The notes beneath the pieces are model-generated. The model saw nothing but the letters and a program-made list of their open reading frames with translations. It had not been told where the DNA came from and did no database searches. Shown piece after piece: positions 27,001 to 42,000 of a DNA stretch of 64,000 bases. The first letter of the stretch is position 1. Every line of letters starts with the position of its first letter. This stretch comes from Membranipora membranacea. Taxonomy: Eukaryota > Bryozoa > Gymnolaemata > Cheilostomatida > Membraniporidae. Location: NCBI GenBank assembly GCA_914767715.1, contig OU612071.1:8601493-8665492 (forward strand), written 5' to 3'. The position numbers and the translations under genes are program-made.

Positions 27001-30000
27001 CAAACAATGACAACAACTCAGAATGCTGAGTCTACCTCTGAACCTGTCACAACCACTCAAGTAGGAACAACAACTGATCAGACAACATCAGATGCACCCA
27101 CCACTACCAGTGAGGCAGTGACCACAACCATGGCTGATACAACAACTGGCCAAGACTCAACTGTTGCTCAAACGATGACAACAACTCAGATTGCTGACAC
27201 TTCCTCTGCGCCTATCACGATCACACAAGTAGGAACAACAACTGATCAGACAACATCTGATGTAGCCACCACTACCAGTGAAGCAGGTACCACAACAATG
27301 GCTGATACAACAACTGGCAAAGACACAACTGGTGCTCAAACAATGACAACAACTCAGGATGCTGAGTCTACCTCTGCACCTGTCACAACCACACAAGTAG
27401 GAACAGCAACTGATCAGATAACATCTGATGTAGCCACCACTACCAGCGAAGCAGGTACCACAACAATGGCTGATACCACAACTAGCCAAGACACCACTGT
27501 TGCTCAAACAATGACAACATCCCCAAATGCTGACACTACCTCTGCATCTGTCACAACCACCCAAGCAGGAACAACAACTGATCAGACAACATCGGTTGCA
27601 GCCACCACTACCAGTGAGGCTGTTACTACAACAGTGGCTGATACAACAACTGGCCAAGACACAACTGTTGGTCAAACAATGACAACAACTCAGGATGCTG
27701 ACACTACATCTGCACCTGTCACAACCACTCAAGTGGGAACAACAACTGATCAGACAACATCGGGTGTAGCCATCACTACCAGCAAGGCGGGTACCACAAC
27801 AGTGGCTGATACTACAACTGGCCAACACACCACTGTTTCTCAAACAATAACAACAACCCCGAATGTTGAGACCACCTCAGCACCTGTCACAACCACTCAA
27901 GTGGGAACAACAACTGATCAGACAACATCGGATGTAGCTACCACTACACGTGAGGCTGTTACCACAACAGCGGCTGATACAACAACTGGCCAAGACACAA
28001 CTGGTGCTCAAACAATGACAACAACTCAGAATCCTGAGTCCACCTCTGCACCTGTCAAAACCACTCAAGTGGGAACAACAACCGATCAGACAACATCGAT
28101 TGCAGCCACCACTACCAGTGAGGCTCTTACCACAACAGTGGCTGATACAACAACTGGCCAAGACACAACTGTTGCTCAAACAATGACAACAACTCGGAAT
28201 GCTGACACTACCTCTGCACCTGTCACAACCACACAAGTAGGAACAACAACTGATCAGACAACATCGGTTGCAGCCACCACTACCAGTGAGGCTGTTACTA
28301 CAACAGTGGCTGATACAACAACTGGCCAAGACACAACTGTTGCTCAAACAATGACAAAAACTCAGAATGCTGAGCCCACCTCCGCACCTGTCACAACCAC
28401 ACAAGTAGGAACAACAACTGATCGGACAACATCTGATGTACCCACCACTACCAGTGAAGCAGGTAGCACAACAATAGCTTATACAACAACTGGCCAAGAC
28501 ACAACTGGTGCTCAAACAATGACTACAACTCAGAATGCTGAGTCCACCTCTGCACCTGTCACAACCTTTCAAGTGGGAACAACAACCGATCAGACAACAT
28601 CGGTTGCACCCACCATTACCAGCGAGGCTGTTACCACAACAATGGCTGATACTACAACTGGCCAAGACACAACTTTTGCTCAAACAATGACAACAACTCA
28701 GGATGCTGAGTCTACCTCTGCACCTGTCACAACCACACAAGTGGGAACGACAACTGATCAGACCACATCTGATATAGCCACCACTACCAGTGAGGCTGTT
28801 ACCACAACAGTGGCTGATACAACAACTGGCCAAGACACAACTGGTGCTAAAACAATGACAACAACTCAGAATGCTGGGTCCACCTCTGCACCTGTCACAA
28901 CCACTCAAGTGGGAACAACAACCGAACCGACAACAACGGTTGCACCCACCACTACCAGTGAGGCTGTTACCACCACAGTGGCTGATACAACAACTGGCCA
29001 AGACACAACTGGTGCTCAAACAATGACAACAACTCAGAATGCTGAGTCTACCTCTGAACCTGTCACAACCACTCAAGTAGGAACAACAACTGATCAGACA
29101 ACATCAGATGCACCCACCACTACCAGTGAGGCAGTGACCACAACCATGGCTGATACAACAACTGGCCAAGACACAACTGTTGCTCAAACGATGACAACAA
29201 CTCAGATTGCTGACACTTCCTCTGCGCCTATCACGATCACACAAGTAGGAACAACAACTGATCAGACAACATCTGATGTAGCCACCACTACCAGTGAAGC
29301 AGGTACCACAACAATGGCTGATACAACAACTGGCAAAGACACAACTGGTGCTCAAACAATGACAACATCCCCAAATGCTGACACTACCTCTGCATCTGTC
29401 ACAACCACCCAAGCAGGAACAACAACTGATCAGACAACATCGGTTGTAGCCACCACTACCAGTGAGGCTGTTACTACAACAGTGGCTGATACAACAACTG
29501 GCCAAGACACAACTGTTGGTCAAACAATGACAACAACTCAGGATGCTGACACTACATCTGCACCTGTCACAACCACTCAAGTGGGAACAACAACTGATCA
29601 GACAACATCGGGTGTAGCCATCACTACCAGCAAGGCGGGTACCACAACAGTGGCTGATACTACAATTGGCCAACACACCACTGTTTCTCAAACAATAACA
29701 ACAACCCCGAATGTTGAGACCACCTCAGCACCTGTTACAACCACTCAAGTAGGAACAACAACTGATCAGACAACATCGGATGTAGCTACCACTACCAGTG
29801 AGGCTGTTACCACAACAGCGGCTGATACAACAACTGGCCAAGACACAACTGGTGCTCAAACAATGACAACAACTCAGAATCCTGAGTCCACCTCTGCACC
29901 TGTCAAAACCACTCAAGTGGGAACAACAACCGATCAGACAACATCGATTGCAGCCACCACTACCAGTGAGGCTGTTACCACAACAGCGGCTGATACAACA

Positions 30001-33000
30001 ACTGGCCAAGACACAACTGGTGCTCAAACAATGACAACAACTCAGAATCCTGAGTCCACCTCTGCACCTGTCAAAACCACTCAAGTGGGAACAACAACCG
30101 ATCAGACAACATCGATTGCAGCCACCACTACCAGTGAGGCTCTTACCACAACAGTGGCTGATACAACAACTGGCCAAGACACAACTGTTGCTCAAACAAT
30201 GACAGCAACTCGGAATGCTGACACTACCTCTGCACCTGTCACAACCACACAAGTAGGAACAACAACTGATCAGACAACATCGGTTGCAGCCACCACTACC
30301 AGTGAGGCTGTTACTACAACAGTGGCTGATACAACAACTGGCCAAGACACAACTGTTGCTCAAACAATGACAAAAACTCAGAATGCTGAGCCCACCTCCG
30401 CACCTGTCACAACCACACAAGTAGGAACAACAACTGATCGGACAACATCTGATGTACCCACCACTACCAGTGAAGCAGGTAGCACAACAATAGCTTATAC
30501 AACAACTGGCCAAGACACAACTGGTGCTCAAACAATGACTACAACTCAGAATGCTGAGTCCACCTCTGCACCTGTCACAACCTTTCAAGTGGGAACAACA
30601 ACCGATCAGACAACATCGGTTGCACCCACCATTACCAGCGAGGCTGTTACCACAACAATGGCTGATACTACAACTGGCCAAGACACAACTGTTGCTCAAA
30701 CAATGACAACAACTCAGGATGCTGAGTCTACCACTGCACCTGTCACAACCACACAAGTGGGAACAACAACTGATCAGACCACATCTGATATAGCCACCAC
30801 TACCAGTGAGGCTGTTACCACAACAGTGGCTGATACAACAACTGGCCAAGACACAACTGGTGCTCAAACAATGACAACAACTCGGAATGCTGACACTACC
30901 TCTGCACCTGTCACAACCACTCAAGTAGGAACGACAACTGATCAGACAACATCAGATGCACCCACCACTACCAGTGAGGCAGTGACCACAACCATTGCTG
31001 ATACAACAACTGGCCAAGACTCAACTGTTGCTCAAACGATGACAACAACTCAGATTGCAGACACTTCCTCTGCGCCTGTCACAACCACACAAGTAGGAAC
31101 AACAACTGATCAGACAACATCAGATGCACCCACCACTACCAGTGAGGCAGTGACCACAACCAGGGCTGATACAACAACTGGCGAAGACTCAACTGTTGCT
31201 CAAACGATGACAACAACTCAGATTGCTGACACTTCCTCTGCGCCTGTCACAACCACAAAAGTAGGAACAACAACAGATCAGACAACATCTGATGTAGCCA
31301 CCACTACCAGTGAAGCGGGTACCACAACAATGGCTGATACAACAACTGGCAAAGACACAACTGGTGCTGAAACAATGACAACAACTCAGGATGCTGAGTC
31401 TACCTCTGGACCTGTCACAACCACACAAGTAGGAACAACATCTGATGTGACCACCACTACCAGTGAAGCAGGTACCACAAGAATGGCTTATACTACAACT
31501 GGCCATGACACAACTATTGCTCAAACAATGACGACAACTCAGAATGCTGAGTATACCTCTGCACCTGTCACAACCACTCAAGTAGGAACGACAACTGATC
31601 AGACAACATCAGATGCACCCACCACTACCAGTGAGGCAGTGACCACAACCATGGCTGATACAACAACTGGCCAAGACTCAACTGTTGCTCAAACGATGAC
31701 AACAACTCAGATTGCAGACACTTCCTCTGCGCCTGTCACAACCACACAAGTAGGAACAACAACTGATCGGACAACATCTGATGTACCCACCACTACCAGT
31801 GAAGCAGGTAGCACAACAATAGCTTATACAACAACTGGCCAAGACACAACTGGTGCTCAAACAATGACTACAACTCAGAATGCTGAGTCCACCTCTGCAC
31901 CTGTCACAACCTTTCAAGTGGGAACAACAACCGATCAGACAACATCGGTTGCACCCACCATTACCAGCGAGGCTGTTACCACAACAATGGCTGATACTAC
32001 AACTGGCCAAGACACAACTTTTGCTCAAACAATGACAACAACTCAGGATGCTGAGTCTACCTCTGCACCTGTCACAACCACACAAGTGGGAACGACAACT
32101 GATCAGACCACATCTGATATAGCCACCACTACCAGTGAGGCTGTTACCACAACAGTGGCTGATACAACAACTGGCCAAGACACAACTGGTGCTAAAACAA
32201 TGACAACAACTCAGAATGCTGGGTCCACCTCTGCACCTGTCACAACCACTCAAGTGGGAACAACAACCGAACCGACAACAACGGTTGCACCCACCACTAC
32301 CAGTGAGGCTGTTACCACCACAGTGGCTGATACAACAACTGGCCAAGACACAACTGGTGCTCAAACAATGACAACAACTCAGAATGCTGAGTCTACCTCT
32401 GAACCTGTCACAACCACTCAAGTAGGAACAACAACTGATCAGACAACATCAGATGCACCCACCACTACCAGTGAGGCAGTGACCACAACCATGGCTGATA
32501 CAACAACTGGCCAAGACACAACTGTTGCTCAAACGATGACAACAACTCAGATTGCTGACACTTCCTCTGCGCCTATCACGATCACACAAGTAGGAACAAC
32601 AACTGATCAGACAACATCTGATGTAGCCACCACTACCAGTGAAGCAGGTACCACAACAATGGCTGATACAACAACTGGCAAAGACACAACTGGTGCTCAA
32701 ACAATGACAACATCCCCAAATGCTGACACTACCTCTGCATCTGTCACAACCACCCAAGCAGGAACAACAACTGATCAGACAACATCGGTTGTAGCCACCA
32801 CTACCAGTGAGGCTGTTACTACAACAGTGGCTGATACAACAACTGGCCAAGACACAACTGTTGGTCAAACAATGACAACAACTCAGGATGCTGACACTAC
32901 ATCTGCACCTGTCACAACCACTCAAGTGGGAACAACAACTGATCAGACAACATCGGGTGTAGCCATCACTACCAGCAAGGCGGGTACCACAACAGTGGCT

Positions 33001-36000
33001 GATACTACAATTGGCCAACACACCACTGTTTCTCAAACAATAACAACAACCCCGAATGTTGAGACCACCTCAGCACCTGTTACAACCACTCAAGTAGGAA
33101 CAACAACTGATCAGACAACATCGGATGTAGCTACCACTACCAGTGAGGCTGTTACCACAACAGCGGCTGATACAACAACTGGCCAAGACACAACTGGTGC
33201 TCAAACAATGACAACAACTCAGAATCCTGAGTCCACCTCTGCACCTGTCAAAACCACTCAAGTGGGAACAACAACCGATCAGACAACATCGATTGCAGCC
33301 ACCACTACCAGTGAGGCTGTTACCACAACAGCGGCTGATACAACAACTGGCCAAGACACAACTGGTGCTCAAACAATGACAACAACTCAGAATCCTGAGT
33401 CCACCTCTGCACCTGTCAAAACCACTCAAGTGGGAACAACAACCGATCAGACAACATCGATTGCAGCCACCACTACCAGTGAGGCTCTTACCACAACAGT
33501 GGCTGATACAACAACTGGCCAAGACACAACTGTTGCTCAAACAATGACAGCAACTCGGAATGCTGACACTACCTCTGCACCTGTCACAACCACACAAGTA
33601 GGAACAACAACTGATCAGACAACATCGGTTGCAGCCACCACTACCAGTGAGGCTGTTACTACAACAGTGGCTGATACAACAACTGGCCAAGACACAACTG
33701 TTGCTCAAACAATGACAAAAACTCAGAATGCTGAGCCCACCTCCGCACCTGTCACAACCACACAAGTAGGAACAACAACTGATCGGACAACATCTGATGT
33801 ACCCACCACTACCAGTGAAGCAGGTAGCACAACAATAGCTTATACAACAACTGGCCAAGACACAACTGGTGCTCAAACAATGACTACAACTCAGAATGCT
33901 GAGTCCACCTCTGCACCTGTCACAACCTTTCAAGTGGGAACAACAACCGATCAGACAACATCGGTTGCACCCACCATTACCAGCGAGGCTGTTACCACAA
34001 CAATGGCTGATACTACAACTGGCCAAGACACAACTGTTGCTCAAACAATGACAACAACTCAGGATGCTGAGTCTACCACTGCACCTGTCACAACCACACA
34101 AGTGGGAACAACAACTGATCAGACCACATCTGATATAGCCACCACTACCAGTGAGGCTGTTACCACAACAGTGGCTGATACAACAACTGGCCAAGACACA
34201 ACTGGTGCTCAAACAATGACAACAACTCGGAATGCTGACACTACCTCTGCACCTGTCACAACCACTCAAGTAGGAACGACAACTGATCAGACAACATCAG
34301 ATGCACCCACCACTACCAGTGAGGCAGTGACCACAACCATTGCTGATACAACAACTGGCCAAGACTCAACTGTTGCTCAAACGATGACAACAACTCAGAT
34401 TGCAGACACTTCCTCTGCGCCTGTCACAACCACACAAGTAGGAACAACAACTGATCAGACAACATCAGATGCACCCACCACTACCAGTGAGGCAGTGACC
34501 ACAACCAGGGCTGATACAACAACTGGCGAAGACTCAACTGTTGCTCAAACGATGACAACAACTCAGATTGCTGACACTTCCTCTGCGCCTGTCACAACCA
34601 CAAAAGTAGGAACAACAACAGATCAGACAACATCTGATGTAGCCACCACTACCAGTGAAGCGGGTACCACAACAATGGCTGATACAACAACTGGCAAAGA
34701 CACAACTGGTGCTCAAACAATGACAACAACTCAGGATGCTGAGTCTACCTCTGGACCTGTCACAACCACACAAGTAGGAACAACATCTGATGTGACCACC
34801 ACTACCAGTGAAGCAGGTACCACAAGAATGGCTTATACTACAACTGGCCATGACACAACTATTGCTCAAACAATGACGACAACTCAGAATGCTGAGTATA
34901 CCTCTGCACCTGTCACAACCACTCAAGTAGGAACGACAACTGATCAGACAACATCAGATGCACCCACCACTACCAGTGAGGCAGTGACCACAACCATGGC
35001 TGATACAACAACTGGCCAAGACTCAACTGTTGCTCAAACGATGACAACAACTCAGATTGCAGACACTTCCTCTGCGCCTGTCACAACCACACAAGTAGGA
35101 ACAACAACTGATCAGACAACATCAGATGCACCCACCACTACCAGTGAGGCAGTGACCACAACCAGGGCTGATACAACAACTGGCGAAGACTCAACTGTTG
35201 CTCAAACGATGACAACAACTCAGATTGCTGACACTTCCTCTGCGCCTGTCACAACCACAAAAGTAAGAACAACAACAGATCAGACAACATCTGATGTAGC
35301 CACCACTACCAGTGAAGCGGGTACCACAACAATGGCTGATACAACAACTGGCAAAGACACAACTGGTGCTCAAACAATGACAACAACTCAGGATGCTGAG
35401 TCTACCTCTGGACCTGTCACAACCACACAAGTAGGAACAACATCTGATGTGACCACCACTACCAGTGAAGCAGGTACCACAAGAATGGCTTATACTACAA
35501 CTGGCCATGACACAACTATTGCTCAAACAATGACGACAACTCAGAATGCTGAGCCCACCTCCGCACTTGTCACAACCACACAAGTAGGAACAGCAACTGA
35601 TCAGATAACATCTGATGTAGCCACCACTACCAGCGAAGCAGGTACCACAACAATGGCTGATACCACAACTAGCCAAGGCACCACTGTTGCTCAAACAATG
35701 ACAACATCCCCGAATGCTGACACTACCTCTGCACCTGTCACAACCACACAAGCAGGAACAACAACTGATCAGACAACATCGGTTGCAGCCACCACTACCA
35801 GTGAGGCTGTTACTACAACAGTGGCTGATACAACAACTGGCCAAGACACAACTGTTGGTCAAAAAATGACAACAACTCAGGATGCTGACACTACATCTGC
35901 ACCTGTCACAACCACTCAAGTGGGAACAACAACTGATCAGACAACATCGGGTGTAGCCATCACTACCAGCGAGGCGGGTACCACAACAGTGGCTGATACT

Positions 36001-39000
36001 ACAACTGGCCAACACACCACTGTTTCTCAAACAATAACAACAACCCCGAATGTTGAGACCACCTCAGCACCTGTGACAGCCACTCAAGTGGGAACAACAA
36101 CTGATCAGACAACATCGGATGAAGCTACCACTACCAGTGAGGCTGTTACCACAACAGCGGCTGATACAACAACTGGCCAAGACACAACTGGTGCTCAAAC
36201 AATGACAACAACTCAGAATCCTGAGTCCTCCTCTGCACCTGTCAAAACCACTCAAGTGGGAACAACAACCGATCAGACAACATCGATTGCAGCCACCACT
36301 ACCAGTGAGGCTCTTACCACAACAGTGGCTGATACAACAACTGGCCAAGACACAACTGTTGCTCAAACAATTACAACAACTCAGAATGCTGACACTACCT
36401 CTGCACCTGTCACAACCACTCAAGTGGGAACAACAACTGATCAGACAACATCGGATGTAGCCACCACTACCAGTGAGGCTGATACCACAACAGTGGCTGA
36501 TACAACAACTGGCCAAGACACAACTGGTGCTCAAACAATGACAACAACTCAGAATGCTGAGTCCACCTCTGCACCTGTCACAACCACTCAAGTAGGAACG
36601 ACAACTGATCAGACAACATCGGATGCACCCACCACTACCAGTGAGGCCGTGTCCACAACCATGGCTGATACAACAACTGGCCAAGACTCAACTGTTGCTC
36701 AAACGATGACAACAACTCAGATTGCTGACACTTCCTCTGCGCCTGTCACAACCACACAAGTAGGAACAACAACTGATCAGACAATTTCAGAGGCACCCAC
36801 CACTACTAGTGAGGCAGTGACCACAACCATGGCTGATACAACAACTCGCCAAGACTCAACTGTTGCTCAAACGATGACAACAACTCAGATTACTGACACT
36901 TCCTCTGCGCCTGTCACAACCACACAAGTAGGAACAACAACTGATCAGACAACATCAGATGCACCCACCACTACCAGTGAGGCAGTGACCACAACCATGG
37001 CTGATACAACAACTGGCCAAGACTCAACTGTTGCTCAAACGATGACAACAACTCAGATTACTGACACTTCCTCTGCGCCTGTAACAACCACACAAATAGG
37101 AACAACAACTGATCAGACAACATCTGATGTAGCCACCACTACCAGTGAAGCAGGTACCACAACAGTGACTGATACAACAACTGGCAAAGACACAACTGGT
37201 GCTCAAACAATGACAACAACTCAGGATGCTGAGTCTACCTCTGCACCTGTCACAACCACACAAGTAGGAACAACAACTGATCAGACCACATCTGATGTAG
37301 CCATCACTACCAGTGAAGCGAGTACCACAACAATGGCTGATACAACAACTGGCAAATACACAACTGGTGCTCAAACAATGACAACAACTCAGGATGCTGA
37401 GTCTACCTCTGCACCTGTCACAACTACACAAGTGGGAACAACAACTGATCAGACCACATCTGATGTAGCCATCACTACCAGTGAGGGTGTTACCACAACA
37501 GTGGCTGATACAACAACTGGCCAAGACACAACTGGTGCTCAAACAATGACTACAACTCAGAATTCTGAGTCCACCTCTGCACCTGTCACAACCACTCAAG
37601 TGGGAACAACAACCGAACCGACAACAACGGTTGCACCCACCACTACCAGTGAGGCTGTTACCACCACAGTGGCTGATACAACAACTGGCCAAGACACAAC
37701 TGTTGCTCAAACAATGACAACAACTCAGAATGCTGAGTCTACCTCTGCACCTATCACAACCACTCAAGTAGGAACGACAACTGATCAGACAACATCAGAT
37801 GCACCCACCACTACCAGTGAGGCAGTGACCACAACCATGGCTGATACAACAACTGGCCAAGACTCAACTGTTGCTCAAACGATGACAACAACTCAGATCG
37901 CTGACACTTCCTCTGCGCCTGTCAAAACCACACAAGTAGGAACAACAACTGATCAGACAACATCAGATGCACCCACCACTACCAGTGAGGCAGTGACCAC
38001 AACCATGGCTGATACAACAACTGGCCAAGACTCAACTGTTGCTCAAACGATGACAACAACTCAGATTGCTGACACTTCCTCTGCGCCTGTCACAACCACA
38101 CAAGTAGGAACAACAACTGATCAGACAACGTCAGATGCACCCACCACTACCAGTGAGGCAGTGACCACAACAGTGGCTGATACAACAACTGGCCAAGACT
38201 CAACTGGTGCTCAAACAATGACAACAACTCAGGATGCTGAGTCTACCTCTGCACCTGTCACAACCACACAAGTGGGAACAACAACTGAGCAGACCACATC
38301 TGATGTAGCCACCACTACCAGTGAAGCAGGTACCACAACAATGGCTGATACAACAACTGGCAAAGACACAACTGGTGCTCAAACAATAACAACAACTCAG
38401 GATGCTGAGTCTACCTCTGCACCTGTCACAACCACACAAGTGGGAACAACAACTGATCAGACCACATCTGATGTAGCCATCACTACCAGTGAGGGTGTTA
38501 CCACAACAGTGGCGGTTAGAACAACTGGCCAAGACACAACTGGTGCTCAAACAATGACAACAACTCAGGATGCTGACACTACCTCTGCACCTGTCACAAC
38601 CACTCACGTGGGAACAACTGATCAGACAACATCGGATGTAGCCATCACTACCAGCGAGGCGGGTACCACAACAGTGGCCGATACAACAACTGGCCAAGAC
38701 ACAACTGGTGCTCAAACAATGACAACAACTCAGAATGCTGACGCTACCTCTGCACCTGTCACAACCACACAAGTGGGAACAACAACTGATCAGACCACAT
38801 CTGATGTAGCCATCACTACCAGTGAGGGTGTTACAACAACAGTGGCTGATACAACAACTGGCCAAGACACAACTGGTGCTCAAACAATGACTACAACTCA
38901 GAATGCTGAGTCCACCTCTGCACCTGTCACAACCACTCAAGTGGGAACAACAACCGAACCGACAACAACGGTTGCACCCACCACTACCAGTGAGGCTGTT

Positions 39001-42000
39001 ACCACCACAGTGGCTGATACAACAACTGGCCAAGACACAACTGGTGCTCAAACAATGACAACAACTCAGAATGCTGAGTCTACCTCTGCACCTGTCACAA
39101 CCACTCAAGTAGGAACGACAACTGATCAGACAACATCAGATGCACCCACCACTACCAGTGAGGCAGTGACCACAACCATGGCTGATACAACAACTGGCCA
39201 AGACTCAACTGTTGCTCAAACAATGACAAAGACTCAGAATGCTGACACTTCCTCTGCACCTGTCACATCCACACAAGTAGGAACAACATCTGGTGTGACC
39301 ACCACTACCAGTGAAGCAGGTACCACAAGCATGGCTGATACAACAACTGGCCAAGACTCAACTGTTGCTCAAACGATGACAACAACTCAGATCGCTGACA
39401 CTTCCTCTGCGCCTGTCAAAACCACACAAGTAGGAACAACAACTGATCAGACAACATCAGATGCACCCACCACTACCAGTGAGGCAGTGACCACAACCAT
39501 GGCTGATACAACAACTGGCCAAGACTCAACTGTTGCTCAAACGATGACAACAACTCAGATTGCTGACACTTCCTCTGCGCCTGTCACAACCACACAAGTA
39601 GGAACAACAACTGATCAGACAACGTCAGATGCACCCACCACTACCAGTGAGGCAGTGACCACAACAATGGCTGATACAACAACTGGCCAAGACTCAACTG
39701 GTGCTCAAACAATGACAACAACTCAGGATGCTGAGTCTACCTCTGCACCTGTCACAACCACACAAGTGGGAACAACAACTGAGCAGACCACATCTGATGT
39801 AGCCACCACTACCAGTGAAGCAGGTACCACAACAATGGCTGATACAACAACTGGCAAAGACACAACTGGTGCTCAAACAATAACAACAACTCAGGATGCT
39901 GAGTCTACCTCTGCACCTGTCACAACCACACAAGTGGGAACAACAACTGATCAGACCACATCTGATGTAGCCATCACTACCAGTGAGGGTGTTACCACAA
40001 CAGTGGCGGTTAGAACAACTGGCCAAGACACAACTGGTGCTCAAACAATGACAACAACTCAGGATGCTGACACTACCTCTGCACCTGTCACAACCACTCA
40101 CGTGGGAACAACTGATCAGACAACATCGGATGTAGCCATCACTACCAGCGAGGCGGGTACCACAACAGTGGCTGATACAACAACTGGCCAAGACACAACT
40201 GGTGCTCAAACAATGACAACAACTCAGAATGCTGACGCTACCTCTGCACCTGTCACAACCACACAAGTGGGAACAACAACTGATCAGACCACATCTGATG
40301 TAGCCATCACTACCAGTGAGGGTGTTACCACAACAGTGGCTGATACAACAACTGGCCAAGACACAACTGGTGCTCAAACAATGACTACAACTCAGAATGC
40401 TGAGTCCACCTCTGCACCTGTCACAACCACTCAAGTGGGAACAACAACCGAACCGACAACAACGGTTGCACCCACCACTACCAGTGAGGCTGTTACCACC
40501 ACAGTGGCTGATACAACAACTGGCCAAGACACAACTGGTGCTCAAACAATGACAACAACTCAGAATGCTGAGTCTACCTCTGCACCTGTCACAACCACTC
40601 AAGTAGGAACGACAACTGATCAGACAACATCAGATGCACCCACCACTACCAGTGAGGCAGTGACCACAACCATGGCTGATACAACAACTGGCCAAGACTC
40701 AACTGTTGCTCAAACAATGACAAAGACTCAGAATGCTGACACTTCCTCTGCACCTGTCACATCCACACAAGTAGGAACAACATCTGGTGTGACCACCACT
40801 ACCAGTGAAGCAGGTACCACAAGCATGGCTGATACAACAACTGGCCAAGACTCAACTGTTGCTCAAACGATGACAACAACTCAGATCGCTGACACTTCCT
40901 CTGCGCCTGTCAAAACCACACAAGTAGGAACAACAACTGATCAGACAACATCAGATGCACCCACCACTACCAGTGAGGCAGTGACCACAACCATGGCTGA
41001 TACAACAACTGGCCAAGACTCAACTGTTGCTCAAACGATGACAACAACTCAGATTGCTGACACTTCCTCTGCGCCTGTCACAACCACACAAGTAGGAACA
41101 ACAACTGATCAGACAACGTCAGATGCACCCACCACTACCAGTGAGGCAGTGACCACAACAATGGCTGATACAACAACTGGCCAAGACTCAACTGGTGCTC
41201 AAACAATGACAACAACTCAGGATGCTGAGTCTACCTCTGCACCTGTCACAACCACACAAGTGGGAACAACAACTGAGCAGACCACATCTGATGTAGCCAC
41301 CACTACCAGTGAAGCAGGTACCACAACAATGGCTGATACAACAACTGGCAAAGACACAACTGGTGCTCAAACAATAACAACAACTCAGGATGCTGAGTCT
41401 ACCTCTGCACCTGTCACAACCACACAAGTGGGAACAACAACTGATCAGACCACATCTGATGTAGCCATCACTACCAGTGAGGGTGTTACCACAACAGTGG
41501 CGGTTAGAACAACTGGCCAAGACACAACTGGTGCTCAAACAATGACAACAACTCAGGATGCTGACACTACCTCTGCACCTGTCACAACCACTCACGTGGG
41601 AACAACTGATCAGACAACATCAGATGTAGCCATCACTACCAGCGAGGCGGGTACCACAACAGTGGCTGATACAACAACTGGCCAAGACACAACTGGTGCT
41701 CAAACAATGACAACAACTCAGAATGCTGACACTACCTCTGCACCTGTCACAACAACTCAAGTGGGAACAACAATTGATCAGACAACATCGGATGTAGCCA
41801 CCACTACCAGTGAGGCTGTTACCACAACAGTGGCTGATACAACAACTGGCCAAGACACAACTGGTGCTCAAACAATGACAACAACTCAGAATGCTGAGTC
41901 CACCTCTGCACCTGTCACAACCACTCAAGTGGGAACAACAACCGATCAGACAACAACGGTTGCACCCACCACTTCCAGTGAGGTTGTTACCACCAAAGTG

